Assembly (NCBI RefSeq): GCF_022024055.1
Contig: NZ_CP091788.1
Location: 3,100,001-3,164,000, forward strand
Length of the DNA: 64,000 nucleotides
From: Prevotella sp. E2-28
Lineage (GTDB): Bacteria > Bacteroidota > Bacteroidia > Bacteroidales > Bacteroidaceae
Direction: 5' to 3'
In this document: positions 45,107-55,116 of the stretch, piece after piece
How positions within the stretch are numbered: position 1 is the first letter of the stretch
Layout: each line of letters starts with the position of its first letter
Made by a program: the position numbers and the translations under genes
Notes under the pieces: model-generated
The model's input: the letters and a program-made list of their open reading frames with translations, nothing else
The model's database searches: none
What the model was told of the DNA's origin: nothing

Positions 45107-48100
45107 AGAAACGTCTAAAATATATTGCCATCGGAGCCATCGTAGCGGTGATTACCATTCTGGCCCTACCGCTGCTCATCTATGTGCCGCCCATTCAGAA
45201 CTGGCTGGTGCAGCAGGTGGCAAGTATTGCTTCGGAACAGACCGGCTACGACATCACAATTAAGCATGTTGACCTGGACTTCCCATTAGACCTTGGCGTT
45301 GACGGCATTACTGTAGCCCAGCAGGGTGACACGATAGCCGATATCCGCAGAGCTGTAGTGGGCGTAGGCATCCTTCCCTTATTGGAAGGCGACGTTTCTA
45401 TAGACAATTTAGAATTACAAGGAGCGCACATCAACACGCTCGACCTCATATCTGATGTTCAGGTAAAAGGCTTTTGGGAACTGTTCGCACTGAGTCCCAG
45501 CAAAATACAGTTGAACAATAGCCACGTCAAGCTGGGCGATGCTTTACTTTCTGATGCTGACATCACCGTGTTGCTCAGCGATACTGCCGCCGTTGACACT
45601 ACTGAATCAGAGCCCCTACTCTGGCTCATTGATGTGAACCACATCAAAATTCAAAATTCAAAATTCAAAATTCATCTACCTGGCGACTCGATGCTCATCG
45701 GGCTGAGTGCCGAGCAGATGGAGGCCAACGGCAGTCATATCAACTTGGCTGACGAACACTACGGCATAGATAAGTTCTCATGGCAAAACGGCACGTTCCT
45801 GTTTGACATGCCCTTTGAGCCCCGTATGGAGCCAGGACTGCTGGACTATTTCCACATGGATGTCAGCAATATCAACTGGAATATAGACTCCCTGCTCTAT
45901 GCCAGTCCTATCACTAAGATGAACGTACGCCATGCGGCCATGAAAGACATCTGCGGACTGACCATCAACGAGCTGAAAGGCCCTGTCACCCTTGATGAAA
46001 AGGGCATCCGACTTCCTAGTCTCACCCTTCAGACGCCCTTCACCAACATCTATGCAAGGGCAGATGTAGATTTCAGCGTAGCTGACTCCATAGCCCCTGG
46101 GCAGATGAACGTGATGATGGACGCCCAGATGGGAAAACAGGACGTTGCATGGTTCTACAACGGTATAGACCTGAGTCGCCTGCCCGACTGGCCCCTGCAT
46201 CTCAAAGGTGAGGTGAAAGGCAACGTGCAACATACTGCATTCAATATTCAGCAGCTCTCTTGGCCCACGCTCCTGGAAGCCAACGCCCGCGGCACAATAG
46301 AAAATATGCTGGACACCGACCATCTGAAGGCCGATGCCTCCCTTTATGCCAAGACCTACAACCTACAGCCCCTGTTGGCTACTTTCGATGTATCTACCAC
46401 AGATTTCCGCATCCCCTCTGGCCTAAGCATCGAGGGTGACGTACATGCTGACGGTCCCTGCTATACAGCCAGTATGCTGGCACGCGAAGGAAGGGGCACA
46501 GCAAAGATGAGTGCATTCTTTGATGCCAGCAAGCTGGCATACGATGCTCAAGCCAATGTGCAAGATGTGGACCTAAGCCACTTCCTGCCCAACTATCAGC
46601 TCTCAACGCTCAACTCTCAGCTATCGGTTGCAGGAAAAGGCACAGACTTCCTGCAGACCAGCACGTGGTTTAATGCCGACATCAAAATCAATCACTTAGG
46701 CTATGAGCAACGAAATCTAGACGATATCAAGCTGCAGGCTCACGTCAAGAACGGACATACCATGATTGACCTGCTTTCATGTAACGACCTTGTTGACGGC
46801 ACGCTCAACATGGATGCCACCCTAAAAAAAGAAGGAAAGATAGACTGGATCAACTCCACGCTCTCAATGGAGATGAGCCATATAGACCTCTATGCCCTGG
46901 GCATCGTGCCAGACCCGCTGACCATCGGACTATCGGGCGACTTTGAGGTAAACAGCAACCTAAACGACAGTCACAAGCTGAGCGGACTCGTTGACCACGT
47001 CTCGCTACGCGACTCCGTCAAGGTGTACCGTCCTGAGAAGGTGGGCATCTTGATGAACCTGACCCCCGATACCACTTATCTGAGGGCGCAGAGCGGCACG
47101 CTCATCATCAAACTCGATGCCAGCGGAGGCTATCAGCCACTCTTCGCAAAACTTTCAGCACTGGGCGATAGTGCCGTCTCACAGTTCAACCGCCGTGTTA
47201 TTGACCAACTGTCGCTGAAACAGATGCTACCCGAGGCCCGTCTCTACCTAAGTAGCGGACGCGACAACCCCATGTCCGACTTCTTGAAATCAGTGGCTAA
47301 TACCGATTTCAAAGAACTGCTCATCGACGTAAATACCTCGCCCACCACTGGCGTTAACGGCGAGGCCCATATCTTCAGTCTCAATGCCGACTCCACCCGC
47401 ATTGACACCATCTACGTGACGCTGAAAGACCGTCCCAACCGCGGCTTAACCTTCCAGAGTCGCATAGCTAACAACAGGCGCAACCCGCAGTTCATTTTCA
47501 CCGCCTTGGTCGATGGTCATATACAGGAGCACGGCATCACCCTCGGACTGCGTTTCTTTGACGACAAGAACCAGTTGGGTCTGCGCATAGGCTCGAAAAT
47601 CGATATGGAAGCCAACGGTCTGCGCTTCCACCTGCTGCCCAGCAATCCTACTATCGGCTATCGGGTCTTTACGCTTAACGACGACAACTACCTGTTCCTC
47701 CAAAATAACCTGCGCCTGCAGGCCAAGGTCAACCTCTTGGCGGAAGACGGCACTGGTGTAAGGGTCTATTCCGAAGACCAGGACTCCACCCTGCTGCAAG
47801 ACCTCACCGTCAGTTTGAATCGCTTTGACTTGGACAAAGTCACTGCTGCCATCCCTTACATGCCCCATATCACTGGAATGCTCGATGGCGACTACCACCT
47901 GATGATGGACGAGAAGAAGCAAATCTCCGTGGCCAGCGACATGCAGGTAAGGAACATGACCTACGAAGGTTGTCCCATGGGTAACCTCAGCACGGAGTTC
48001 GTCTATATGCAGCGCGAGGACGACACCCACGCCGTAGAAGGCTCGTTGGCTCAAAATGGTCGTGAGGTGATGACCTTCACTGGCAACTACCGCAACAAGA

Positions 48101-49764
48101 AAGTGACCGACGGTCATGAGCATGTAGATGGTACGCTGACCCTGATGCGGGCACCGCTCGACCTGCTCAACGGATTTATCCCCGACCAGCTCATTGGCTT
48201 CGAGGGCTATGCCGAAGGTGAGATGAGCGTGGTGGGCTCGCTCAGTAAGCCCGACGTCAACGGTGAGCTCTATGTCGATTCTGCCTTCCTCATCAGCCAG
48301 CCCTACGGCATCCGTATGCGCTTCGACAACGACCCCGTACGCATCCAGAACTCCAAGCTGTTGCTCGAGAACTTCACCATGTATGCCTACAACGACAACC
48401 CGCTGAACATGATGGGTAATATCGATTTCAGCGACCTTGATCACATGACCATGGACCTGAGGATGCGAGCCACCAACTATCAGCTAATCAATTCCAAACA
48501 AACGGCCAAGTCGATAGCCTATGGCAAGGGATTCGTGAATTTCTATGCTGTCATGAATGGTCCACTGGAACATCTCAAGATGCGAGGCCGACTGGATGTG
48601 CTGGGCACCACCGACCTGACCTACCTGCTGCTTGACTCACCACTGTCAACCAACAACCAGTTGGATGAACTGGTAAAATTCACCGATTTCAGCGACACCA
48701 CACAGACCGTCGTACAGCGTCCTGCCCCTGGCGGACTCGACATGGACCTGCGCATCAGCATTGATCCTGGCGTCCACGTAAAATGCGGACTTAATCCTGA
48801 CTTGAGCAACTATGTAGATCTCTTTGGAGGCGGTGACCTGCGTATGGTCTATAATAATATTGACGATTTGCGCCTCACAGGTCGCTACACTCTGAATAGC
48901 GGTGAGATGAAATACTCACTGCCCGTCATCCCCCTGAAGACATTCAGCATTCAGGATGGCAGCTACGTAGAATTCACAGGCGAAGCCATGGATCCCACGC
49001 TTAACATCACGGCTACCGAGCATACCACAGCCAATGTTGGTCAAGAGGGCGAGCAATCACGCAGCGTGGAATTCAACTGTGGTGTGGCCATCACTGGCAC
49101 GCTGAATAACATGGGACTGGAATTCATCATTGAAGCCCCCGAGGACTACACCGTCAACAGCGAGCTCAGCGCCATGTCCACCGAACAACGCAGCAAACTC
49201 GCCGTCACCATGCTGACCACAGGCATGTATCTGGCTGATGGCAACACGAGCGGATTCTCCATGAACTCGGCACTCAGCTCGTTCCTTGAGAGCGAGATTA
49301 ACAACATCACTGGCAACGCCCTTAAGAGTGTAGATCTGAGCGTAGGTCTGAACAACACCACCGATGCTGCCGGCCAGTCACATACCGACTATTCGTTCAA
49401 GTTTGCCAAGCGTTTCTGGAACAACCGACTGAAGGTGCAGATTGGCGGAAAGGTTTCCTCTGGCAACGAGGCTGCCGCGCAAAACGGCCAGAACCAGTCG
49501 TTCTTCGATAATGTCACAATGGAGTATCGCCTGAGCCCCACTTCCAACCAGTATGTCAAGCTGTTCTATGACCAGAACTCCTACGACTGGCTTGAAGGCT
49601 ACACCAGCAAATACGGCGGTGGTTATATCTGGAAGAAGAAACTGCAGACGCTTAGCGAGCTCATCAAACCTACCCCCACCACACCTCTCCGTGAAGGTGG
49701 TATGCGACGCATGACCAATGACTCCATAAGGACTCAACGCCCACAACGAGATGAAAACAGATAG
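45103..49764 (+). CDS. tamB: TamB-type inter-membrane bridge protein (DUF490)
   Basis: 1553 residues from the ATG at 45103, chosen because it overlaps the upstream stop and begins a proper membrane anchor (MKKRLKYIAIGAIVAVITIL). The long middle part is repeated amphipathic beta strands, the hydrophobic-groove architecture of TamB/AsmA-like proteins that carry lipids or assist barrel assembly across the periplasm. The C-terminal DUF490 domain (about 1180-1520) includes GGGDLRMVYNNIDDLRLTGR. Two simple-sequence insertions are visible within it: four 7-bp TCAAAAT copies (45644-45671) and a CTCAACTCTCAG tract near 46600-46625. It overlaps tamL by 14 nt. TamB with TamL is the Bacteroidetes form of the Tam complex. 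Confidence 0.92.
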   Translation: MKKRLKYIAIGAIVAVITILALPLLIYVPPIQNWLVQQVASIASEQTGYDITIKHVDLDFPLDLGVDGITVAQQGDTIADIRRAVVGVGILPLLEGDVSIDNLELQGAHINTLDLISDVQVKGFWELFALSPSKIQLNNSHVKLGDALLSDADITVLLSDTAAVDTTESEPLLWLIDVNHIKIQNSKFKIHLPGDSMLIGLSAEQMEANGSHINLADEHYGIDKFSWQNGTFLFDMPFEPRMEPGLLDYFHMDVSNINWNIDSLLYASPITKMNVRHAAMKDICGLTINELKGPVTLDEKGIRLPSLTLQTPFTNIYARADVDFSVADSIAPGQMNVMMDAQMGKQDVAWFYNGIDLSRLPDWPLHLKGEVKGNVQHTAFNIQQLSWPTLLEANARGTIENMLDTDHLKADASLYAKTYNLQPLLATFDVSTTDFRIPSGLSIEGDVHADGPCYTASMLAREGRGTAKMSAFFDASKLAYDAQANVQDVDLSHFLPNYQLSTLNSQLSVAGKGTDFLQTSTWFNADIKINHLGYEQRNLDDIKLQAHVKNGHTMIDLLSCNDLVDGTLNMDATLKKEGKIDWINSTLSMEMSHIDLYALGIVPDPLTIGLSGDFEVNSNLNDSHKLSGLVDHVSLRDSVKVYRPEKVGILMNLTPDTTYLRAQSGTLIIKLDASGGYQPLFAKLSALGDSAVSQFNRRVIDQLSLKQMLPEARLYLSSGRDNPMSDFLKSVANTDFKELLIDVNTSPTTGVNGEAHIFSLNADSTRIDTIYVTLKDRPNRGLTFQSRIANNRRNPQFIFTALVDGHIQEHGITLGLRFFDDKNQLGLRIGSKIDMEANGLRFHLLPSNPTIGYRVFTLNDDNYLFLQNNLRLQAKVNLLAEDGTGVRVYSEDQDSTLLQDLTVSLNRFDLDKVTAAIPYMPHITGMLDGDYHLMMDEKKQISVASDMQVRNMTYEGCPMGNLSTEFVYMQREDDTHAVEGSLAQNGREVMTFTGNYRNKKVTDGHEHVDGTLTLMRAPLDLLNGFIPDQLIGFEGYAEGEMSVVGSLSKPDVNGELYVDSAFLISQPYGIRMRFDNDPVRIQNSKLLLENFTMYAYNDNPLNMMGNIDFSDLDHMTMDLRMRATNYQLINSKQTAKSIAYGKGFVNFYAVMNGPLEHLKMRGRLDVLGTTDLTYLLLDSPLSTNNQLDELVKFTDFSDTTQTVVQRPAPGGLDMDLRISIDPGVHVKCGLNPDLSNYVDLFGGGDLRMVYNNIDDLRLTGRYTLNSGEMKYSLPVIPLKTFSIQDGSYVEFTGEAMDPTLNITATEHTTANVGQEGEQSRSVEFNCGVAITGTLNNMGLEFIIEAPEDYTVNSELSAMSTEQRSKLAVTMLTTGMYLADGNTSGFSMNSALSSFLESEINNITGNALKSVDLSVGLNNTTDAAGQSHTDYSFKFAKRFWNNRLKVQIGGKVSSGNEAAAQNGQNQSFFDNVTMEYRLSPTSNQYVKLFYDQNSYDWLEGYTSKYGGGYIWKKKLQTLSELIKPTPTTPLREGGMRRMTNDSIRTQRPQRDENR

Positions 49765-52192
49765 AACACACATATCGACATTCCTCATCAAGGGGGTATG
49801 CGTAGGACTTCTCCTACTCATTCTCTCGGCCTGCTCTACCACCAAGTTGGTGCCCGACGACGATCAGCTCTTTATCGGTCTGACTAAGATTGAATATAAG
49901 AACTACGTCGATGATGACAACTTCGTCACCACGCAGGAAGAGGTCGAGGCAGCGCTGGCCACAGCCCCCAACGGCGCCCTCTTCGGCAGCAGCTACTACC
50001 GTTCACCCATCCAATACCGCCTGTGGATATACAACTATGCCTACGGCTCCAGCGGCAAGTTCAAGCAGTGGCTCAACCGCTCCTTCGGCAAAGCCCCCGT
50101 TCTGATGAGTCAGGTAAACCCTGCCCTGCGTGCCTCCGTGGCCCAGTCGGTGCTCCGCAAAAACGGCTATCTGCATGGCTCGGTGAGCTATGAAGAAAAG
50201 CCACGGCGCAACCCCAAGAAGATGAAGATAGGTTACACCGTAACCCTCGACACCGTCTTTACCATCGACACGCTGAGTTACGTCAACTTCCCCCCGCAGA
50301 TGCAGGCCCTCATCGATTCTACTCTAAGCGAAGCCCAAGCCAAGAAAGGCGACCCCTTCAATGTGGCTACCCTCGATGCAGAGCGTACCCGCCTGAGCCA
50401 ACTGTTCCGCAATAACGGCTACTATTACTATCAGTCCGGCTATGCCAGTTATCTGGCCGACACGTTCGATGTGCGCAATCGTGCCAAGATGCGCCTGCAA
50501 CTGGCCGACTCGCTGCCCGAGCAGGCCTTACATCCATGGTATGTTGGCAATATCAAGATGCAGTTGCGCCAGACGTCACGCCAACAGATGACCGACAGCA
50601 TAGGGCGCCGTTTCCTGAAGATTTTCTATGGCACAGGCAAGAAATATGCCCCCATCAGTCCGCGTGTTATCCTTCGCGAGTTGAAACTGCGCCCCCGTCG
50701 CCTGTTCAGCTACAGCGACTATACCGAATCCGTACAGAAAATCAATGGTTCAGGCGTATTCTCCTCAGTCGATTTGCAATTCACCCCTCGCGACCGCGAC
50801 ACGCTGGACCTGACTCTTAATTGCACATTCGACAAGCCCTGGGATGTCTATCTGGAGACTAACGTCGTCAACCGTACCATCGGGCGTATGGGCCCTGAGC
50901 TGAAACTGGGTTTCACCCGTCGTAATGTGTTCCGTGGCGGTGAGAAACTCGATGTCAACCTGCATGGCTCGTACGAATGGCAGACCAGTTCGCAGGAGTC
51001 CAACATGAACACCTACCAGTATGGTGCCGATGCCTCTGTGGAGTTCCCTCGTATTCTGTTGCCATTCACCAGCGACAGTCCCAAGCGCGATAAGGATGGA
51101 CGTATCAAGCGTGACAAGAACGGACGAGTAAAACGTCCCCGCCAGTTCTATGCCACGCCTTGGACCATTGCCAAGATTTCTACCGATATCGTCAACCGCC
51201 CCGATTATTACAAGATGCATATTGTCAGTGGCGAATGGACCTATCGCTGGCAGCCCCGCGAGAGTTCACGCCATGAATTCTCACCCCTCACCCTGAAGTA
51301 TCAGTTCATCAACACCCGCACCGAGCAGTTCAATCAGCTGTTGCAGCAGAATCCCTATCTGATGACCTCTATGGACGACTATTTCGTACCCAAGATGCGC
51401 TACACGTTCACCTATCAGGGCTCTGCCAAGCGGCATCACTCGCCCGTACGCTGGGAGACCACCATTGAGGAATCTGGAAATGCGGTAGCGCTTTACGATG
51501 TCCTCGTACAAGGCAACAAATGGAATCAGAAAGAAAAGACACTCTTCAAGAACCCATACTCGCAGTACGTAAAGATTGAGACCGACTTGACCAAAACCTG
51601 GCCTATCAACTCCAAATCAGAAGTCGTTGGTCACCTGAACGTCGGCCTGATGTGGTGCTACGGAAACTCCACCGACGCCCCCTTCAGTGAGCGCTTCTAC
51701 GTAGGCGGTGCCAACAGCATCCGTGCCTTCACCGTGCGTAGCATCGGTCCTGGTGCCTATCCTTCGTTAGGCGGCGTGGGCAATAAGCAGATGTCATACC
51801 TTTTACAAAACGGCGACTCCAAACTCGTGATGAACCTGGAATACCGTCGACAACTGTTCGGTAGTCTCTATGGTGCCATTTTCCTTGACGCAGGTAACAT
51901 CTGGAGTAACAGCGACTACACGCTGACTAGCGATGACCCAGCTGAACAAGATTTCGTCAACAAATGGAATAGTGACGTGTCAGACCTCAAATTCAAGCCA
52001 AGTAATTTCTTCAATCATCTGGCTACTGGTACTGGCATCGGCCTACGTTACGACATGGACTTCCTCGTAATCCGCGTCGATTGGGGCTTCGGTCTCCACC
52101 TCCCCTATGACACCGGCAAGTCTGGCTATTTCAATATCCCCCGCTTCAAGGACATGCACGCCCTGCATTTTGCCATCGGCTATCCGTTTTAG
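49751..52192 (+). CDS. tamL: TamL, Omp85-family outer-membrane lipoprotein
   Basis: 813 residues. Lipoprotein signal with lipobox LSAC (Cys28), then STTKLVPDDDQLFIG, the usual start of Bacteroidetes TamL. POTRA-like repeats run through about 390 (RKNGYLHGSVSYEE, then RLSQLFRNNGYYYYQSGYAS), and a BamA-like barrel follows, with the lid-loop/strand region ERFYVGGANSIRAFTVRSIG and the terminal ALHFAIGYPF. It is the lipidated counterpart of TamA and acts with TamB in outer-membrane assembly. It overlaps tamB by 14 nt, so expression is coupled. Confidence 0.93.
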   Translation: MKTDRTHISTFLIKGVCVGLLLLILSACSTTKLVPDDDQLFIGLTKIEYKNYVDDDNFVTTQEEVEAALATAPNGALFGSSYYRSPIQYRLWIYNYAYGSSGKFKQWLNRSFGKAPVLMSQVNPALRASVAQSVLRKNGYLHGSVSYEEKPRRNPKKMKIGYTVTLDTVFTIDTLSYVNFPPQMQALIDSTLSEAQAKKGDPFNVATLDAERTRLSQLFRNNGYYYYQSGYASYLADTFDVRNRAKMRLQLADSLPEQALHPWYVGNIKMQLRQTSRQQMTDSIGRRFLKIFYGTGKKYAPISPRVILRELKLRPRRLFSYSDYTESVQKINGSGVFSSVDLQFTPRDRDTLDLTLNCTFDKPWDVYLETNVVNRTIGRMGPELKLGFTRRNVFRGGEKLDVNLHGSYEWQTSSQESNMNTYQYGADASVEFPRILLPFTSDSPKRDKDGRIKRDKNGRVKRPRQFYATPWTIAKISTDIVNRPDYYKMHIVSGEWTYRWQPRESSRHEFSPLTLKYQFINTRTEQFNQLLQQNPYLMTSMDDYFVPKMRYTFTYQGSAKRHHSPVRWETTIEESGNAVALYDVLVQGNKWNQKEKTLFKNPYSQYVKIETDLTKTWPINSKSEVVGHLNVGLMWCYGNSTDAPFSERFYVGGANSIRAFTVRSIGPGAYPSLGGVGNKQMSYLLQNGDSKLVMNLEYRRQLFGSLYGAIFLDAGNIWSNSDYTLTSDDPAEQDFVNKWNSDVSDLKFKPSNFFNHLATGTGIGLRYDMDFLVIRVDWGFGLHLPYDTGKSGYFNIPRFKDMHALHFAIGYPF

Positions 52193-52286
52193 AGGTGAGA
52201 TGAGTTAAGTGAAGAGCTAAAAGTTAATTTATGTAGAGCGAATGCAAATTCTTCGTTTTTTCCCCCTTCTCTTCACTTTTTTTTCG

Positions 52287-52294
52287 TATCTTTG
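52287..52294 (+). promoter_or_regulatory. -7 element of the nucleotidyltransferase gene
   Basis: TATCTTTG after TTTTTTTTCG, 42 nt before the ATG at 52337. Confidence 0.65.
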
Positions 52295-52336
52295 CCACAA
52301 ATTATAATTGTCAAACCTATAAATTAAAAACAGAAC

Positions 52337-53278
52337 ATGAAACCAACTCTATTCTTACTCGCTGCAGGAATGGGTAGCCGCTATGGTGGCCTGAAGCAGC
52401 TCGACGGTCTGGGCCCCAACGGTGAGACCATCATGGACTACAGTATTTACGATGCTATCCAGGCTGGATTCGGCAAAATCGTATGGGTTATCCGTAAGGA
52501 TTTCGAAGAGCAATTCCGCACACAGATTCTTGCAAAATATCAGGGACAGGTTCCTTGTGAGCTCTGCTTCCAGGCTCTTGATGCACTGCCCGAGGGCTTC
52601 AAAGTACCAGAAGGCCGCGTAAAGCCTTGGGGAACGAACCATGCAGTACTGATGGGTAAGGATGTGATTAAGGAGCCTTTCTGCGTGATTAACTGCGACG
52701 ACTTCTACGGTCGCGATGCTTTCATGCAGATTGGTAAGTATCTGAGCAACCTGCCCGAGGGTGCTAAGAACCAGTATGCAATGGTAGGTTTCCGCGTAAG
52801 CAACACGCTGAGTGAGAACGGTACTGTGGCTCGCGGCGTATGTGCCTATAACGACAAGCGTCATCTGACCGACGTAGTAGAGCGTACGGAGATTGTGCGT
52901 TGTGCTGAAGACGGTTCTAAGGCAGGTGAGGCTGACCAGCCTATCCGCTACAAGGACGAGAACGGCAAATGGGTTGCTCTGGGTGAGAACGTGCCCGTAT
53001 CAATGAACATGTGGGGCTTCACTCCCGACTACTTCGAGTATAGCGAGGCTTACTTCAAGGAGTTCCTCAGCGATCCGAAGAACATGGAGAACCTGAAGGC
53101 TGAGTTCTTCATTCCTCTCATGGTGAACAAGCTCATCAACGATGGTACTGCTACCTGCGAGGTACTTGATACCACCAGCGTATGGTTTGGCGTGACTTAT
53201 GCTGCTGACCGCGACGCTACCGTGGCTCGTATCAAGAAGCTGGTTGACGAGGGTGTTTATCCCAACAAACTTTTTTAA
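52337..53278 (+). CDS. NDP-sugar pyrophosphorylase-like nucleotidyltransferase
   Basis: 313 residues. N-terminal NTP-transferase signature LFLLAAGMGSRYGGLKQLDG, metal-site region FCVINCDDFYG, and GTNHAVLMGKD. The sugar or phosphate acceptor is not identified; this Bacteroidetes group is usually annotated only as nucleotidyltransferase. Codon use is strongly optimised, suggesting high expression. Followed by a DHH phosphoesterase after a 24-nt A-rich gap. Confidence 0.85.
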   Translation: MKPTLFLLAAGMGSRYGGLKQLDGLGPNGETIMDYSIYDAIQAGFGKIVWVIRKDFEEQFRTQILAKYQGQVPCELCFQALDALPEGFKVPEGRVKPWGTNHAVLMGKDVIKEPFCVINCDDFYGRDAFMQIGKYLSNLPEGAKNQYAMVGFRVSNTLSENGTVARGVCAYNDKRHLTDVVERTEIVRCAEDGSKAGEADQPIRYKDENGKWVALGENVPVSMNMWGFTPDYFEYSEAYFKEFLSDPKNMENLKAEFFIPLMVNKLINDGTATCEVLDTTSVWFGVTYAADRDATVARIKKLVDEGVYPNKLF

Positions 53279-53302
53279 AAGTAAAAAAGGAAAATAGTAT
53301 TA

Positions 53303-54340
53303 ATGTTAGAAAACATTATAAATGAACAAGCGTGCGAGCAACTTCGCACGCTTGTTTCTCATGCAGAGACTATCATTTGTGTATGTCACCGTAGTCCCGA
53401 CGGCGATGCTATAGGTGCTGTTCTGGGGTGGAGTGAATGCCTGCGCATGATGGGCAAGGAGCCCCAGATGATAGTACCCGACCAGTACCCCGACTTCCTG
53501 CAGTGGCTACCTAACACAGAAAAGATTATTCGCTACGACAAGCATAAAGAAGGATGTGACTGGACGTTGAGACATGCAGACCTTATTTTCTGCCTGGACT
53601 TTAACACCACGAGCCGTACAGGAGAGATGGATGCCGTACTGGCTTCATCGCCAGCCAAGAAAGTGCTCATTGACCATCACTTGAATCCTGATGTAGATAC
53701 TGCACTCACCATTTCATTTCCAAAGGCATCATCGACCTGCGAGTTGGTGTTCCGCCTTGCTTGGCAACTAGGCCTCTTTGAGGATGCCACCAAGCATTTT
53801 GCAGTACCCGTTTATTGCGGCATGATGACCGATACGGGTGGCTTTACTTTTAATAGCAATGATCCCGATATTTTCTTTATCATCGGACAGTTGCTCACGA
53901 AGCATATCAACAAGGATAAGATTTATCGCAACGTCTATCACAACTACTCAGAAAGCCGTATCCGACTGATGGGCTATGTGATGTACGAGAAGATGGTCTA
54001 TGATGCTCAGCGCCATGCTGCCTATTTCACCCTGAGTCGCGAAGACCTGAAGCGCTTTAATTTCATCAAGGGCGACGCAGAAGGTCTTGTAAACATCCCT
54101 CAACAAATCAAAGGACTGAAGCTCAGTATCTCATTACGTGAAGATACGGAGAAGGAAAACCTGATATGGGTAAGTTTGCGTTCTGTAGATGATTTCCCCT
54201 GTAATGAGGTTGCTGCTCAGTTCTTTAATGGCGGTGGTCATCTGAACGCTTCAGGAGGTCGTTTAGAGTGTTCGCTCGAAGAAGCCGTGAAGATTACGCA
54301 GCAAGCCATTCTGGCTTTCGAGGAAAAATTGAAAAGTTAA
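53303..54340 (+). CDS. DHH/DHHA1-family phosphoesterase (NrnA-like)
   Basis: 345 residues. DHH motifs: CHRSPDGDAIGAVLGW (motif I), LDFNTTSRTGEM (motif II), LIDHHLNPD (DHH motif III) and MTDTGGFTF (motif IV). The C-terminal DHHA1 domain ends GGGHLNASGG. It degrades short RNA oligonucleotides and/or dephosphorylates pAp, as NrnA does in Bacteroidetes and Firmicutes. Exact substrate is inferred. Confidence 0.93.
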   Translation: MLENIINEQACEQLRTLVSHAETIICVCHRSPDGDAIGAVLGWSECLRMMGKEPQMIVPDQYPDFLQWLPNTEKIIRYDKHKEGCDWTLRHADLIFCLDFNTTSRTGEMDAVLASSPAKKVLIDHHLNPDVDTALTISFPKASSTCELVFRLAWQLGLFEDATKHFAVPVYCGMMTDTGGFTFNSNDPDIFFIIGQLLTKHINKDKIYRNVYHNYSESRIRLMGYVMYEKMVYDAQRHAAYFTLSREDLKRFNFIKGDAEGLVNIPQQIKGLKLSISLREDTEKENLIWVSLRSVDDFPCNEVAAQFFNGGGHLNASGGRLECSLEEAVKITQQAILAFEEKLKS

Positions 54341-54399
54341 TTAATGTAGAGTAACCGTTAATTATCAATTCCGAATTCTCAATTTTCAATTAAAAATAG

Positions 54400-54407
54400 T
54401 ACCTTTG
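54400..54407 (+). promoter_or_regulatory. -7 element of the DUF4827 lipoprotein gene
   Basis: TACCTTTG followed by CGCCCG, 24 nt before the ATG at 54432. The sequence upstream (54350-54395) is low-complexity CAATTTTCAATT type. Confidence 0.65.
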
Positions 54408-54431
54408 CGCCCGATAATAAGACAAATAAAG

Positions 54432-55058
54432 ATGAAAAAAGTATTCTTTTTACTGGCAATCCTTGGTGTAATCATGAGTTTCGCAGCATGTAACGACTAT
54501 GAAACTTATGGAGAGAAAAAGGACAAGGAGCGTGCAGCCATTAGAAATTTCATTGCCGAGCAAGGTATTAAGGTCATCTCCGAAAGCGAGTTTCATGCTA
54601 AAGGTGATGTTACTGACACCGCTAAGAACGAGTTCGTATATCTAGACAATGATGGTGTCTATATGCAGATTATGTATAAGGGGTATGGTGAACCGTTACC
54701 TAACAATGAGCAAGTGACACTGATTATACGTTTCTTTGAGATGTGTATCATGGACTCTACTCAGATATACAACGATGCAACTCCCTACGACCCAGACTAT
54801 ATGATTGTGAAGCGCACTGGCACATCTTATTCTGCCTCTCTCACCACTAATAGTCTGATGTACTCTACTTATGGAACCACATCTGTTGCTTCTGGTTTGT
54901 TGTCTCCACTCCCCTACATCAACGTAGGTCGTGAGGATGACGAGACTGGTCATATAGCAAAAGTTAAGCTTATTGTGCCCCACTCTAAGGGTCACACTAC
55001 CGCTTCTAGCTATGTTTATCCCTATTATTACGAGATAAGCTATCAAAGAGCGGATTGA
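54432..55058 (+). CDS. DUF4827-type lipoprotein
   Basis: 208 residues from the ATG at 54432; the TTG at 54405 lies within the -7 box. Lipobox SFAAC (Cys20). The mature part begins NDYETYGEKKDKERAAIRNF and contains an FKBP-like pattern of strands, consistent with DUF4827, a family typical of Bacteroidales located beside glmM. Function unknown; an outer-membrane peptidyl-prolyl isomerase-like role has no motif support here. Confidence 0.82.
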   Translation: MKKVFFLLAILGVIMSFAACNDYETYGEKKDKERAAIRNFIAEQGIKVISESEFHAKGDVTDTAKNEFVYLDNDGVYMQIMYKGYGEPLPNNEQVTLIIRFFEMCIMDSTQIYNDATPYDPDYMIVKRTGTSYSASLTTNSLMYSTYGTTSVASGLLSPLPYINVGREDDETGHIAKVKLIVPHSKGHTTASSYVYPYYYEISYQRAD

Positions 55059-55116
55059 GGATTCGTTCTTAATTCTAAATTAGAAATTCTAAATTATAAA
55101 ATTCAACATTCAGCAT

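Noticed and set aside
47446..48444. A 332-codon antisense frame inside tamB
   Set aside because: The plus-strand frame has clear TamB features; the antisense frame is a by-product of biased codon use, with no start context or domain.
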